64,000 bases of DNA from Epilithonimonas bovis DSM 19482 (GCF_900108115.1 NZ_FTPU01000002.1:62001-126000); one strand, 5' to 3'; positions 45,701 to 54,748 are shown, counted from the stretch's first letter. Translations and numbers: made by a program. Notes: a model not told the origin generated them from the letters alone.

Positions 45701-45918
45701 TCCACACCATTGATCTGCTCTTCCAAAGGAACTATAACACTTTTTAGGATTACATCAGCATTGGCACCCTGATAACTTGCACTTACAACAACTGTTGGCG
45801 GTGCAATTTCCGGATATTGTGAGATTGGCAGGGTCAAAATTCCTAAAACACCAAGAATAACAATGATGATAGAAATAACCGTGGACAATACGGGACGTTC
45901 TATAAATTTTTTAAACAT
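42772..45918 (-). CDS. RND efflux transporter permease (HAE1/AcrB-type)
   Basis: The 1048-residue, 12-TM pump begins MFKKFIERPVLSTVISIIIV. The proton-relay aspartates lie in AVGIVVDDAIVVVEAV and the relay lysine in LIGLLAKNAILIVEFA, as in AcrB. The duplicated periplasmic loops (about 40-335 and 560-870) have the usual porter features (GVGDVTVFGTKDYSMRIWLD). It exports drugs, detergents or dyes, driven by protons. It lies in an operon with the adaptor upstream and the OMF downstream (22 bp). Confidence 0.96.
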   Translation of the reverse strand: MFKKFIERPVLSTVISIIIVILGVLGILTLPISQYPEIAPPTVVVSASYQGANADVILKSVIVPLEEQINGVEGMTYMRSTATNDGTGSVTVYFKQGVNPDIAAVNVQNRVSRATPLLPAEVTKAGVTTTKRQSSNVLIFSLYSENPAYDMTFLQNYTNINIVPQIKRVTGVGDVTVFGTKDYSMRIWLDPNKMASYGLVPSDINSVLAEQNIEAAPGSLGDESDQSFRYTLKYKGRLTQIPEFDNIVIKATENGQILKLKDVAKIELGAQDYTGSSATDGYPSIGMAVAQTAGSNAQDVINQSIAVLDKAQASFPKGIKYEALVNANDFLDASIDKVVHTLFEAFILVFIVVFIFLQDWRSTLIPAISVPVAIVGTFFFLDIFGFTINLLTLFALILAVGIVVDDAIVVVEAVHSKLEQGEKSPLRASVSAMDEISGAIISITLVMAAVFIPVSFISGSAGVFYKQFGLTLAISIILSAVNALTLSPALCAIFLKPHSHEDKKKNFIQRFFDNFNTVFDVFVARYSRGILFLLKRKWIAFAGLAVFAGIFVWLMNTTPKSFVPSEDMGGVFMDISLPIGSNENRTKEVMAKVENIVKKQPEVLHIFKVSGRGMISGTGSNNGMLIVKLKDWKDRTAKGSDLQSFVARMYKETAGIKDAKMTFFGRPTLQGFGNAAGFEMQIQDQKGGNIADLTKVTNDFIDKMNQQPEIQRAFTSFNPNYPQYMIDIDVATAKSAGFSVSDILSTMQGYYGGVYSSNINLFGKQYRVIYQAPYQDRENLESLNMIQVRNSQGDMAPLSRFITAKKVYGPQAVGRFNLFTAISLNGTPNPGFSSGDAINTVERVAQETLPQGYGYEFSGLTREEVTAGSQTVYIFILCCVFVYFLLAAQYESYLLPFAVMLSLPVGLAGVMMFSSWIGGSNNIYTQISLIMLIGLLAKNAILIVEFALDARKKGYTIAHAAISGARQRIRPILMTSFAFIFGLIPLAISTGAGAVGNQSIGIGAIGGMLFGTVFGVFFIPILFAIFMYLQERVSGKKDLQKYEGELSE

Positions 45919-46015
45919 ATTTTTTAGACTAAAAGAAAAAAGATGAAGGATAAAGGCTTTTAAAATTAAAAGCTGTCAACACTCACTTTTGACAATAATA
46001 AAATATTTTAGAAGA

Positions 46016-47164
46016 CTATTTTTTGTTGAGTACGCTCTGCAAACTGGTCTCTTTTGGCACGACCTGCGTATCATCCTTGAGAAGGCCAATACCTTCCACA
46101 ACAATTTTATCCCCTTTTTTAAGGCCAGAAGTCACAGCATAGGTAACACCGTCCGGCAAATCTTCAACCTTGATTTCGGTGGATTTTACCTTGTTATTGC
46201 TACCAATCAGGTAAACAAATACTTTACCCTGAAGTTCATACGTAGCAGCCTGAGGAATAATAATCACATCCTCCATATTGTTGGGCAACTGGACTGTTGC
46301 ACTATATCCGCTTCTTAGTAAACCATTAGGGTTTGCAAAAGTGGCCCTCATAGAAAAAGATCCGGTGTTGGGATCTACGAGTCCGCTGATAGATTCTATT
46401 TTGCCTTTTTCGTCATACTTACTACCATCAGATAAAATCAAATCCACAAGCGGCGAATTTTTTATCTTATCCTGAATAGTTGCGCCTGGAGAATGTTTGA
46501 AAAACTCCAGCTGCTGCTTCTCATTAATTGAAAAATAAGCATAAATCCTCGAAATATTAGAAACAGTAGTAAGAGCCTGCGCAGTCGCACTGCTGATGTA
46601 ACTGCCGGCTTTATAAGGCAAGGTTCCCACCACGCCATTCACAGGGCTGTATAACCTGGTGTAACCCTGATTAACCTGCGCATTGCTCAACTGAGCCTGA
46701 GTCTCTGCCAAAGCTGCTTTGGCTGACTTGAGCGCCAATTCTGCAGCCTGAAGTTCATAGGCAGATATGATTTTTTTATCTACAAGCGGTTTGGTTTTTG
46801 TAACCTGCATCTGTGCGGTGGCCACTTGTGCCCTTGCACTGTTTACCGTAGCTTGCGCTGCTAATACCGATTGCTCGTACTGGGGGTTTCTTATAAGAAA
46901 TAACAATTGCCCTTTCTTCACCTGGCTGCCTTCGTCCACGTAGATTTTTTCTACAAAACCATCAATCTTAGGACGGATTTCCACATTTTCCACACCCTCC
47001 AGCCTTGCGGGATATTGTGTGAGATTTTCAGCCGGACCGCTGTTGGCCACAATATACTGATAAGGTTGTGGAGGCAATTCTTTATTGTCATCTTTTTTTT
47101 CTGACTTGGAGCATGATGTCAAAAGACCTAAAACAACAAAAAAACTAAGCGCGATATTCCTCAT
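46016..47164 (-). CDS. RND efflux periplasmic adaptor (MFP) lipoprotein
   Basis: The protein has 382 residues from the ATG at 47164 (TTG at 47203 rejected). A lipobox is present in FVVLGLLTSCSKSE. The barrel-sandwich hybrid fragment VEIRPKIDGFVEKIYVDEG and its return strand TRLYSPVNGVVGTLPYKAGS flank a coiled-coil hairpin (about 95-150). It bridges the inner-membrane pump and the outer-membrane duct. It is first in the RND operon. A palindrome pair upstream (47291-47352) may bind a regulator, but no TetR gene is adjacent. Confidence 0.93.
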   Translation of the reverse strand: MRNIALSFFVVLGLLTSCSKSEKKDDNKELPPQPYQYIVANSGPAENLTQYPARLEGVENVEIRPKIDGFVEKIYVDEGSQVKKGQLLFLIRNPQYEQSVLAAQATVNSARAQVATAQMQVTKTKPLVDKKIISAYELQAAELALKSAKAALAETQAQLSNAQVNQGYTRLYSPVNGVVGTLPYKAGSYISSATAQALTTVSNISRIYAYFSINEKQQLEFFKHSPGATIQDKIKNSPLVDLILSDGSKYDEKGKIESISGLVDPNTGSFSMRATFANPNGLLRSGYSATVQLPNNMEDVIIIPQAATYELQGKVFVYLIGSNNKVKSTEIKVEDLPDGVTYAVTSGLKKGDKIVVEGIGLLKDDTQVVPKETSLQSVLNKK

Positions 47165-47255
47165 AGATAATAATTTAAGATGCGTTTTCAAACAAACGTT
47201 CAAATTTATTGATTAATTATAAAACGTATGTTATGTAATTAATAATAAAATCTAT

Positions 47256-47352
47256 CAAAGATAATCAACAAAAACTATTATTGCTGACCATCAAACTGTT
47301 GAGGAATAATTTTATTGAATATTTAACACAATTCAATCAAACAATTGTTTGA
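47256..47352 (-). promoter_or_regulatory. Candidate promoter and palindromic operators of the RND operon
   Basis: The minus-strand -7 box TATCTTTG lies at 47256-47263; an alternative TAAATTTG is at 47201-47208. The perfect 16-bp palindrome TCAAACAATTGTTTGA lies at 47337-47352, and the related TCAAACTGTTGA at 47291-47302. The latter is centred about 45 bp before the expected start. Confidence 0.45.
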
Positions 47353-47360
47353 CCGATGTG

Positions 47361-48131
47361 TCAAACTGGCTTAGAAACAACCGGAAGAATCTCGTTTCTG
47401 TTAAGGCCAAATTTTTTGGTATCAGATTCTGAGAATTTTTGAGAATAAAAATTAATTTCGGCCTGGAAACCGACACTTCGTAGCCGGTCAAAATAATCCA
47501 TGCCATACCAGCGGACATGGTCGTACTGCCCAAAATGTTTTTGACGCTCTTTGGGATCGGTAATTGTAAAATCTTCGTAAGTTTTCTCCAGTGAATTTTT
47601 CATTGGAACCTGAAGGATTCCCCAGCCGCCGGGTTTCATCACGCGGTAAAGTTCAGACATTGCTTTTTTGTCATCTACAATATGCTCCAGAACATGATTA
47701 CATATGATAACATCAAAACTGTTATCAGCAAAAGGCAGATCAAGAATATCGGCTTTTACATCAACAATGGGAGAAAAAAGATCCGCAGAAGTGTAATCCA
47801 GATTATCCATTTTTTTGAAACGGCGCAAAAACTCCTGCTCCGGCGCAATGTGAAGGACTTTTAGTTTTTCGGTGAAAAATTGGGTTTCGTTTTGCAGGTA
47901 AAGCCACATCTGGCGGTGTCTCTCCAGAGATAAAGTCCCCGGAGACAGCGCATTAGCCCTCTGCTTACCGTAACCATAGGGCAAAAACCTGCGGTACGAT
48001 CTGCCATCAATGGGATCATAAAAATTATTCCCTTTAAAAATCTGATAAATAACAGGCCTTGCAAGGATGCTAAGCTGGATCAGCGCAGGCCTTGGGATAC
48101 TGTTTAAGAGAAATTTGGCGAGTTTTTTCAA
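47361..48131 (-). CDS. Class I SAM-dependent methyltransferase, TTG start
   Basis: No ATG precedes the conserved domain; the frame opens at TTG 48131 and gives 256 residues. Motif I is KVLHIAPEQEFLRRF (variant of the usual GxGxG), followed by DVKADILDLPFADNSFDVI and CNHVLEHIVDDKKA, typical of methyltransferase family 11. The substrate is unknown. It begins 24 bp downstream of map on the same strand. Confidence 0.8.
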   Translation of the reverse strand: MKKLAKFLLNSIPRPALIQLSILARPVIYQIFKGNNFYDPIDGRSYRRFLPYGYGKQRANALSPGTLSLERHRQMWLYLQNETQFFTEKLKVLHIAPEQEFLRRFKKMDNLDYTSADLFSPIVDVKADILDLPFADNSFDVIICNHVLEHIVDDKKAMSELYRVMKPGGWGILQVPMKNSLEKTYEDFTITDPKERQKHFGQYDHVRWYGMDYFDRLRSVGFQAEINFYSQKFSESDTKKFGLNRNEILPVVSKPV

Positions 48132-48155
48132 GGTTTTACCGATGGATTAATCCGA

Positions 48156-48965
48156 TTAAAAATCGATCTGAAAAGCTTTTTCTTCATCAGACTGGATTCC
48201 TAACGCATCATAAATGTATTGATAGGTTGACAGCAAAACGGGTTTTCCGCCAATAATACAGACATCATGCTCAAAATGTGCCGATGGTTTGTTATCTGCA
48301 GTAGTCACCGTCCAGCCGTCTTTGTGGAACTTCACTTTTTCGGTTCCCAAATTAATCATTGGTTCTATGGCGAGCGCGATACCGTCTTTCAAAACCTTGC
48401 CGCTACCGCTTCTGCCATAATTAGGAACTTGCGGATCCTCATGCATAACGCGGCCAACACCATGGCCAACTAATTCGCGGACAACACCGTAACCTACCTT
48501 CTCGCAGTAGCTTTGGATAGCATAAGAAATATCACCTACACGCTTGCCACGCACACACTGTTCGATGCCTTTGTATAAAGATTCCTTGGTAACTTTCAAT
48601 AGCTTTTTGACTTCCGGAGACACCTCACCTACCTCAAACGTGTAAGCATGATCACCCACAAAACCGTTCCAGTCTACACCGCAATCCACGGATAAAATGG
48701 TACCATCCTCCACAGGAGCAGAATTTGGGATGCCATGAACAACCTGCTCATTGGGTGAGATGCAAAGCGATGCCGGAAAACCGCCATAGCCTAGAAATGC
48801 AGGCTCTGCCCCATGATCTTTTATAAAATCGTGGGCTAATTTGTCCAAATGAAGCGTTGTAACGCCAGGTTTTATCTCTTTGGCCAGCATTCCTAAAGTT
48901 TGGGAAACCAGTCTTGCACTTTGCTTCATCAACCGAAGCTCTTCTATTGTTTTAAGTTGAATCAT
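48156..48965 (-). CDS. map: Type I methionine aminopeptidase
   Basis: The 269-residue protein has the pita-bread metal residues in order: SVDCGVDWNGFVGDHAYTF (two Asp), GHGVGRVMHEDPQVP (His), AIEPMIN (Glu), and SAHFEHDVCI (Glu). It removes the initiator Met from nascent proteins. The N-terminal MIQLKTIEELRLMK fits the family start. Confidence 0.95.
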   Translation of the reverse strand: MIQLKTIEELRLMKQSARLVSQTLGMLAKEIKPGVTTLHLDKLAHDFIKDHGAEPAFLGYGGFPASLCISPNEQVVHGIPNSAPVEDGTILSVDCGVDWNGFVGDHAYTFEVGEVSPEVKKLLKVTKESLYKGIEQCVRGKRVGDISYAIQSYCEKVGYGVVRELVGHGVGRVMHEDPQVPNYGRSGSGKVLKDGIALAIEPMINLGTEKVKFHKDGWTVTTADNKPSAHFEHDVCIIGGKPVLLSTYQYIYDALGIQSDEEKAFQIDF

Positions 48966-49015
48966 ATCTGTAGTGAGAAATCAAGATAAAAGTAAAAAGA
49001 AACAATTTTTCACCT

Positions 49016-49366
49016 TTAATCCAATTTCGTTTTATTTAATATTGCTCCTAAAATATTTTTAATTTCAAAACTTTCTTTCAGAAGTTTCGTTAAATGTTCC
49101 TCATCCGAAACTTCCAATTCCTTGATAATTCTAAGCCAATAGTTTGTTTCTCTGGCTTCTCGTAAGGAAATTCTGATTTTATTCCGAAAATCAGCTTTAG
49201 AAGAACCTGCCTGAGATTCTTCATAATTAGCTCCAATTGAAGTAGAAGATTTTGATAATTGAACTTTTATGACATTCAATTCATAAGAACTGGGCAAAGT
49301 TTTCAAAAATTTCAGACAATTGACACCGAATATGAATGTTCTATAAAGCAAATCATTTTCCTTCAT
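49016..49366 (-). CDS. Four-helix-bundle protein (23S rRNA intervening-sequence type)
   Basis: The 116-residue helical protein has the family patterns SYELNVIKVQLSKSSTSIGANYEES and KADFRNKIRISLREARETNYWLRI. These proteins (S23/IVP-like) were first found within 23S rRNA intervening sequences but are also free-standing, as here; they assemble as pentamers. Function unknown. No rRNA lies nearby. Confidence 0.85.
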   Translation of the reverse strand: MKENDLLYRTFIFGVNCLKFLKTLPSSYELNVIKVQLSKSSTSIGANYEESQAGSSKADFRNKIRISLREARETNYWLRIIKELEVSDEEHLTKLLKESFEIKNILGAILNKTKLD

Positions 49367-49404
49367 ACTTGAATCTTTTGCCTTTATTCTTGTTTATTTT
49401 TAAA

Positions 49405-49839
49405 TTACCAAAAAAGACCTTTTTTCTTTTCTTTTTTCATTTTGGAGTAGGCATGAACTTCGCCACCTGCAACCTGAAACTCAATCCTTTCGTTAATAAT
49501 CTGGTAGATCTCTCCCCATCCCGGGAAACCACCCAAATTCCTGTCATCAATAAAAAGATCTGCATCTATTTTTCGGGATTGGGTTTCTGAGTCAAAAACT
49601 TCGCCCTCAAAACTTGAATTAACAGCGTAGAACTCCAGCCCGTTTTTTCTGCAGAATTCTATAGCATCTTCCAGAGATTTGCCATGGCGATACGTCCATA
49701 AGATAAGTCTGTAACCTTCGCCCTGAAGTTTTTTGAGTGTTTCGAATGCAAATGTTTTTGCTTTGCCAATGCCCGGGTAGGCATCCTCTACTACAGTGCC
49801 ATCAAAATCGATTGCCAGCTTTTTGTTGCTTTTTATCAT
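49405..49839 (-). CDS. Small HAD-superfamily hydrolase (BT0820-like)
   Basis: The 144-residue protein begins KLAIDFDGTVVED, the HAD motif I with nucleophile Asp and acid/base Asp. WTYRHG matches the motif II region, and DADLFIDDRNLGG gives the acidic motif IV. It is cap-less and small. Such proteins resemble polynucleotide or sugar phosphatases; the substrate is unknown. The C-terminus is Lys-rich. Confidence 0.8.
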   Translation of the reverse strand: MIKSNKKLAIDFDGTVVEDAYPGIGKAKTFAFETLKKLQGEGYRLILWTYRHGKSLEDAIEFCRKNGLEFYAVNSSFEGEVFDSETQSRKIDADLFIDDRNLGGFPGWGEIYQIINERIEFQVAGGEVHAYSKMKKEKKKGLFW

Positions 49840-49955
49840 TGCTGTGTTATCTCATAAATAAAGATGCAAATATACAAATTATATCATTTCTTAATCCAAG
49901 AAATCATTGAGTATGTATGATATAAAAAATACGCCTGAGGCGCAATTTATTAATT

Positions 49956-50933
49956 TTAGCTTTTAACCCATTTGAAACTGTATGGCAAATGCGGTGTGGC
50001 AATCCGGTCTGATATTTTCTGAAGCCTGTCGGGCAACTTCATAACATAATCCCTTGCTCTCTCTGCTTTATCATTCAGGTTTTTGAGGCTGTCAATTTTC
50101 CATTCATCAATCAAGTCTTTAAAAATATCGATGTAATCCTGTGCGGTGTACACCATCGCCCTTTGAGCTGCATCAGAAAAATGCTCCCAAAGTTCGCCAG
50201 CTTTTTGTCCTGACTCTCTTAATAAATGCGCCGGCATCACAATTTTCCTGCGCATCATATCTTCAAACGCGAGCATCATTCCGCTGGCATCCATGTCAAA
50301 AATCCGTGAAGCAAAATCTTTATATGCCTTAGCATGTCGGGCCTCGTCGGCAGCAATGACACCACACATCTGCGCCAGCTTTTTGTTGCCGGACTGCTTG
50401 GCCAAAGTGCCCACTCTCCTGTGCGAAATATTGGTTGCGGTTTCCTGAAAACTGGTGTAGACAAAATTCTTGTACGGGTCTGAGCTCGTTCCGATATCGA
50501 ATCCGTCATTGATGAGATGATGCGTAGTGATCTCCATCTCACGCATATTGACACGGCCACAGAGATAGAGATATTTGCCAAGAAGATCACCATGCCTGTT
50601 TTCTTCGGCAGTCCATGCTCTTATCCATTGGGTCCAGCCAACGTTTTCCTGCTGGTTGACACCATCCAGATCCATCAGCCAGGATTCGTAAGTTGGGAGT
50701 GCCTCTTCTGTGATGCAGTCGCCAATCAAAGTTACAAAAAGATCATAAGGCATCTCTCTTGCAAAGGTTTGCAGTTCCTCTATCTCATATCTAAAATTGT
50801 CACTGGAACTATCTGGCAAAAAATCTGAAGGTTGCCAAATTTTCTCTATCGGGGTAAGGTAGGAACTGATGAACTCAGGCATATTCCCCTCCAGAGTTTT
50901 CATTACTTCCAATTGCAATTGTTTATCGTGCAT
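49956..50933 (-). CDS. Acyl-ACP desaturase (soluble di-iron)
   Basis: The 325-residue ferritin-like protein shows two iron-binding motifs of the family: WTAEENRHGDLL (EExRH) and AADEARHAKAYKDF (DEARH). Soluble acyl-ACP desaturases introduce a double bond into acyl carrier protein-linked fatty acids using O2 and ferredoxin, which tunes membrane fluidity. The oxygen requirement fits an aerobic lifestyle. Confidence 0.92.
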   Translation of the reverse strand: MHDKQLQLEVMKTLEGNMPEFISSYLTPIEKIWQPSDFLPDSSSDNFRYEIEELQTFAREMPYDLFVTLIGDCITEEALPTYESWLMDLDGVNQQENVGWTQWIRAWTAEENRHGDLLGKYLYLCGRVNMREMEITTHHLINDGFDIGTSSDPYKNFVYTSFQETATNISHRRVGTLAKQSGNKKLAQMCGVIAADEARHAKAYKDFASRIFDMDASGMMLAFEDMMRRKIVMPAHLLRESGQKAGELWEHFSDAAQRAMVYTAQDYIDIFKDLIDEWKIDSLKNLNDKAERARDYVMKLPDRLQKISDRIATPHLPYSFKWVKS

Positions 50934-51015
50934 CTATAATTATTTGAATTAGCAAAGCTAAACATAAAATATTAATCATTGCATAATTTTATGATCTTTA
51001 ACTTTTCTGCATTAT

Positions 51016-51042
51016 AAAAAGAGCCGGTTAAAAAACCGGCTC
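51016..51042 (-). terminator. Intrinsic terminator of gpmI
   Basis: GAGCCGGTT (51021-51029) pairs with AACCGGCTC (51034-51042). On the minus strand a TTTTT run follows. Confidence 0.85.
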
Positions 51043-51062
51043 AATGATTTTAATTTATATTT

Positions 51063-52589
51063 CTAACTGACAAGGATATTGCCTGTCATTTCTTTGGGTA
51101 TGTCAACGCCCATTACTTTGAGAATCGTTGGCGCCACATCTCCTAATTTACCAGGTTTTAGGTTCCAGGTATGATCTTTATCCATTACTATAAAAGGAAC
51201 CAGATTGGTAGAGTGTTGCGTATTAGGTGTACCGTCAGGGTTAATCATTACGTCAGAATTACCATGATCTGCCAGGATAAATACAGCATAACCATGCTCG
51301 TAAGCTGTGGTAGCTACTTTCTGTATACAGGCGTCAACTGTTTCAGCTGCTTTTACGGCGGCAGAAAAAACACCCGTGTGCCCTACCATATCTGTATTGG
51401 CAAAATTAAGGCAAACAAAATCTGCAGATTCATTTTCCAGCACCGGTACAATGGCATTGGTGATATCATAAGCCGACATTTCCGGTTTCAGGTCATAAGT
51501 GGCCACATCTTTGGGACTTGGGCAAAGCAAACGCTTCTCCTGAACAAATTCTGCCTCTCTGCCTCCGGAGAAAAAGAAGGTAACATGGGGATATTTTTCG
51601 GTTTCAGCAATTCTGATTTGTGATTTACCTGCAGCTTCCAAAACTTCGCCCATTGTATTTTGAAGTACATTTTCATCAAAAACAACACGTACATTCTGGA
51701 AGGTTTTATCGTAATTGGTTAAGGTTACATAGTACAGATCCAGTTTTTTCATCCCATACTCAGGGAAATCCTGCTGAGACAAGACCTCTGTAATCTCACG
51801 GCCTCTGTCTGTACGGAAGTTGAAGCAAATCACAACATCATGATCCTCGATCATGGCCACAGGAAAGTGGTTGTTGGCACAAACAATTGGTTGGATAAAC
51901 TCATCGGTAATACCCTCGTCATAAGAATCCTGAATCGCCTGCAAAGGATCTTTGGTCTCTTTACCTACGCCATTTACCAAAAGGTCGTACGCTAATTTCA
52001 CACGCTCCCAGCGCTTATCTCTGTCCATGGCGTAATATCTACCAATGACGGATGCCAGTTTTCCTGTAGTCGCATCCATATGGTTAATAAGATCTTGTAT
52101 AAAGCCTTTCCCTGAATGCGGGTCACAGTCGCGCCCATCGGTAAAAGCATGCACAAAAACATTCTCTGTAAACCCATATTCATACGCAGCTGTCAACAAG
52201 CCTTTTAGGTGGTTGATATGCGAATGCACACCACCATTGGAAACCAATCCAATAAAATGAACTTTTTTATTATTAGCTTTGGCATATTCAAAAGCTTGCT
52301 GGATCACAGGTTCTTTACCCAGGCTGCCATTTTCTACGGCCATATTCAGTTTGACCAGGTTTTGGTAGACAACACGCCCGGCACCAAGATTCATATGCCC
52401 CACTTCGGAGTTTCCCATTTGGCCTGCAGGCAATCCTACAGCCAGTCCGCTGGCCTCCAGCGTGGTATTGGGAAACGTTTTGAGCGCATAATCTATAAAT
52501 GGTGTATTGGCCTGAGCAAGGGCTGACACATTAGGATTTGGTCCTAGTCCCCAGCCGTCTAATATGGCAAGAATTGCTTTTTTTGACAT
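51063..52589 (-). CDS. gpmI: 2,3-bisphosphoglycerate-independent phosphoglycerate mutase
   Basis: The 508-residue alkaline-phosphatase-fold enzyme has the phosphorylated serine in GQMGNSEVGHMNLGAGRVVYQ-type sequence (about residue 61), HAFTDGRDCDPHSG, and the Mn-binding ILADHGNSDVM with DMVGHTG. It interconverts 3- and 2-phosphoglycerate in glycolysis. It is a single gene with a strong terminator at 51016-51042. Confidence 0.96.
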   Translation of the reverse strand: MSKKAILAILDGWGLGPNPNVSALAQANTPFIDYALKTFPNTTLEASGLAVGLPAGQMGNSEVGHMNLGAGRVVYQNLVKLNMAVENGSLGKEPVIQQAFEYAKANNKKVHFIGLVSNGGVHSHINHLKGLLTAAYEYGFTENVFVHAFTDGRDCDPHSGKGFIQDLINHMDATTGKLASVIGRYYAMDRDKRWERVKLAYDLLVNGVGKETKDPLQAIQDSYDEGITDEFIQPIVCANNHFPVAMIEDHDVVICFNFRTDRGREITEVLSQQDFPEYGMKKLDLYYVTLTNYDKTFQNVRVVFDENVLQNTMGEVLEAAGKSQIRIAETEKYPHVTFFFSGGREAEFVQEKRLLCPSPKDVATYDLKPEMSAYDITNAIVPVLENESADFVCLNFANTDMVGHTGVFSAAVKAAETVDACIQKVATTAYEHGYAVFILADHGNSDVMINPDGTPNTQHSTNLVPFIVMDKDHTWNLKPGKLGDVAPTILKVMGVDIPKEMTGNILVS

Positions 52590-52709
52590 TTTGATTTTAA
52601 TTTTGTTATTACAAATTTACTGTAATTTTCCTAAAGAACAGAAAATCGTAAGCCAGTAATAACATTAATATTATTTGATTCTAAGGCATGATTGATTATC
52701 ATCAAACTA

Positions 52710-52739
52710 TTGTCTATTTAATAAATATGATTAACTTTA
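52710..52739 (+). promoter_or_regulatory. Promoter of the SUI1-like gene
   Basis: TTG (52710-52712), a 19-bp spacer and TAACTTTA (52732-52739) match the Bacteroidota promoter at 7 of 8 bases in the -7 box. The expected start leaves a leader of about 18 nt. Confidence 0.5.
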
Positions 52740-52761
52740 GATTCTTTTTTAAAACATAAAA

Positions 52762-53085
52762 ATGGACTTGAGAGACCAACTGAAAAACCTTTTCCCGGAG
52801 CATGAAGAACAGGATTTTGAACTGCCAAAAGAAGTTTTTAAGCAAAAAGAACCTTTGGTTTGTAAATTTGAGAAAAAAGGCCGGAACGGAAAACCTGTCA
52901 CCCTGATAGAAGGCTGGGAAGGCGATGATGAAGGCCTGAAAGAAATCTCAAAAAAAATAAAAACCAAACTGGGTATTGGCGGTTCTGAGAAAGACGGCAT
53001 CATCATCATACAGGGCGATAACCGAGACAAAATTATGGCCATCCTAAAAGATATGGGCTACAAAACAAAACGTGTAGGAGGTTGA
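52762..53085 (+). CDS. SUI1/YciH-like translation factor
   Basis: The 107-residue protein has the eIF1/SUI1 fold from about residue 28: EKKGRNGKPVTLIEGWEGD, KEISKKIKTKLGIGGSEKD (loop that contacts the ribosome in eIF1), and GIIIIQGDNRDKIMAIL. Bacterial YciH-type proteins influence start-codon selection. It is a single-gene unit. Confidence 0.88.
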   Translation: MDLRDQLKNLFPEHEEQDFELPKEVFKQKEPLVCKFEKKGRNGKPVTLIEGWEGDDEGLKEISKKIKTKLGIGGSEKDGIIIIQGDNRDKIMAILKDMGYKTKRVGG

Positions 53086-53312
53086 GAATAATTATGAATG
53101 GTTAATTCTAAATGATCCATGATTTTATCTTTGTCCTTTAGACACAAAAAACTAGTCAATAACAATAAAATTTAAGGCACTGGAAAAATCGTTGATTTTT
53201 GCTGACGCCAAACTTGGTGCACAAAAAAAGCAATCCTTTTTATTGATAATCTTTTGCGCCGTTGTGTAGTTTCTCAAATCCCTAAATTCCTCAGAAAACA
53301 AACTCCCCATTT

Positions 53313-54488
53313 TTGAAACAAATCCCAGATAATCAAATCATCATTATTGGCGCTGGCCCCGCAGGTCTGATGGCAGCGCAAACGCTTGCCGAAAAAGGCT
53401 GTAAAGTCCAGATTTTTGAACAGAATAAAGCTGCGGCCAGAAAGTTTTTGGTTGCAGGACATGGCGGCTTCAACCTGACACACAGTGAAGAGTTAGAAAC
53501 ATTCATCCAAAAATATGACGCGCCCGAAATCCAAAATATCGTTAAAAGTTTTGATAACAAAAGCGTTGTAAACTGGCTTTCTGATCTGAGTATAACAACT
53601 TACACCGGAAGCTCTGGCAAGATATTCCCCACAAAAAATTTTAAACCGATTCAGGTTTTGAAAGCTTGGCTGGATAGGCTGGAACAACTTGGCGTTACGA
53701 TTCATTATGAACATACTTTTATAGACTTTACAGACGATGAGGTAACTTTGAGAAACAGAGAAAAAGAAATCACAGTCCAATACAGCAAACTGATTCTGGC
53801 AATGGGTGGCGGCTCATGGAAAAAAACAGGTTCTGATGCAAAATGGGTTAATATTTTAAGGTCAAAAAACATAACAATTACACCTTTAGCATCTGCCAAT
53901 TCCGGTTACAATACAGACTCCAGATTTCATCAGCTACAGGGGCAATACCTCAAGAATATCAAAATCTCTTTTGATGGCAATGATAAAATTGGCGAAGTTG
54001 TTTTCACAAAATATGGCATAGAAGGAAGCCCAGTTTATTACCTAAACCGCTTCACAAGACCACATCATTTTCCGTTGACTTTAGAAATCGATCTAAAACC
54101 CCGTCTTACAGAAGCTGAGATTTCAGAACAATTGAGCAAAACTGATAAAATAAGCCCCATCCTGAAGAGGCAACTGAAACTGTCCACAACAGCAATTAAT
54201 CTTCTGAAAACGCTAGACAAAGAAAATTACACCAACAAAGAAAAACTCTCCGTAATGATCAAAAGATTCCCTATAGAGGTTTTAAGTCTCCGCCCTATTG
54301 ATGAAGTCATTTCCACTGCCGGTGGCGTCGCTTTCTCCGCTTTGAACAGCAAGCTGGAACTCAAAGATTATCCCAATGTTTTTTGTGCCGGAGAAATGAT
54401 AGATTGGGAAGCTCCAACCGGTGGTTACCTTTTGCAGGCCTGTTTCAGTACAGGATTTTGGGTGGCTAACGAAATTGTAAATTCTTGA
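53313..54488 (+). CDS. BaiN/HI0933-like FAD-dependent oxidoreductase, TTG start
   Basis: The frame contains no ATG before the FAD motif; TTG at 53313 (or ATT at 53286) must start it, giving 391 residues. The dinucleotide-binding start is IIIIGAGPAGLMAAQTL. The family loops AARKFLVAGHGGFNLTHSE and the C-terminal TAGGVAFSALNSKLEL and FCAGEMIDWEAPTGGYLLQ follow. BaiN-family proteins reduce steroid or other substrates in gut bacteria, but in most genomes the role is unknown. The TTG start may keep expression low. Confidence 0.85.
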   Translation: MKQIPDNQIIIIGAGPAGLMAAQTLAEKGCKVQIFEQNKAAARKFLVAGHGGFNLTHSEELETFIQKYDAPEIQNIVKSFDNKSVVNWLSDLSITTYTGSSGKIFPTKNFKPIQVLKAWLDRLEQLGVTIHYEHTFIDFTDDEVTLRNREKEITVQYSKLILAMGGGSWKKTGSDAKWVNILRSKNITITPLASANSGYNTDSRFHQLQGQYLKNIKISFDGNDKIGEVVFTKYGIEGSPVYYLNRFTRPHHFPLTLEIDLKPRLTEAEISEQLSKTDKISPILKRQLKLSTTAINLLKTLDKENYTNKEKLSVMIKRFPIEVLSLRPIDEVISTAGGVAFSALNSKLELKDYPNVFCAGEMIDWEAPTGGYLLQACFSTGFWVANEIVNS

Positions 54489-54748
54489 ATTGAACCATAA
54501 AAGTCAAAAAGATAATACACCAATAAAGATGCTCAAAACAGAACAAAATAAACAGCTATCAAACTAATTCCTATTTTGCTCTTCGCTGGAAAAAATTAAA
54601 TAATAAAAGCCTTTGTGACTCTTGTAGTTTTAATTACAATAAAAAAAGCTTTTATGACTTTTGTGCTTGCAAATAAAGAATTTTGTTAACTTTAAAACCT
54701 TTTTCAACATCTAGATAATTCAATCTTTTAATAAAATAAATTATAAAT

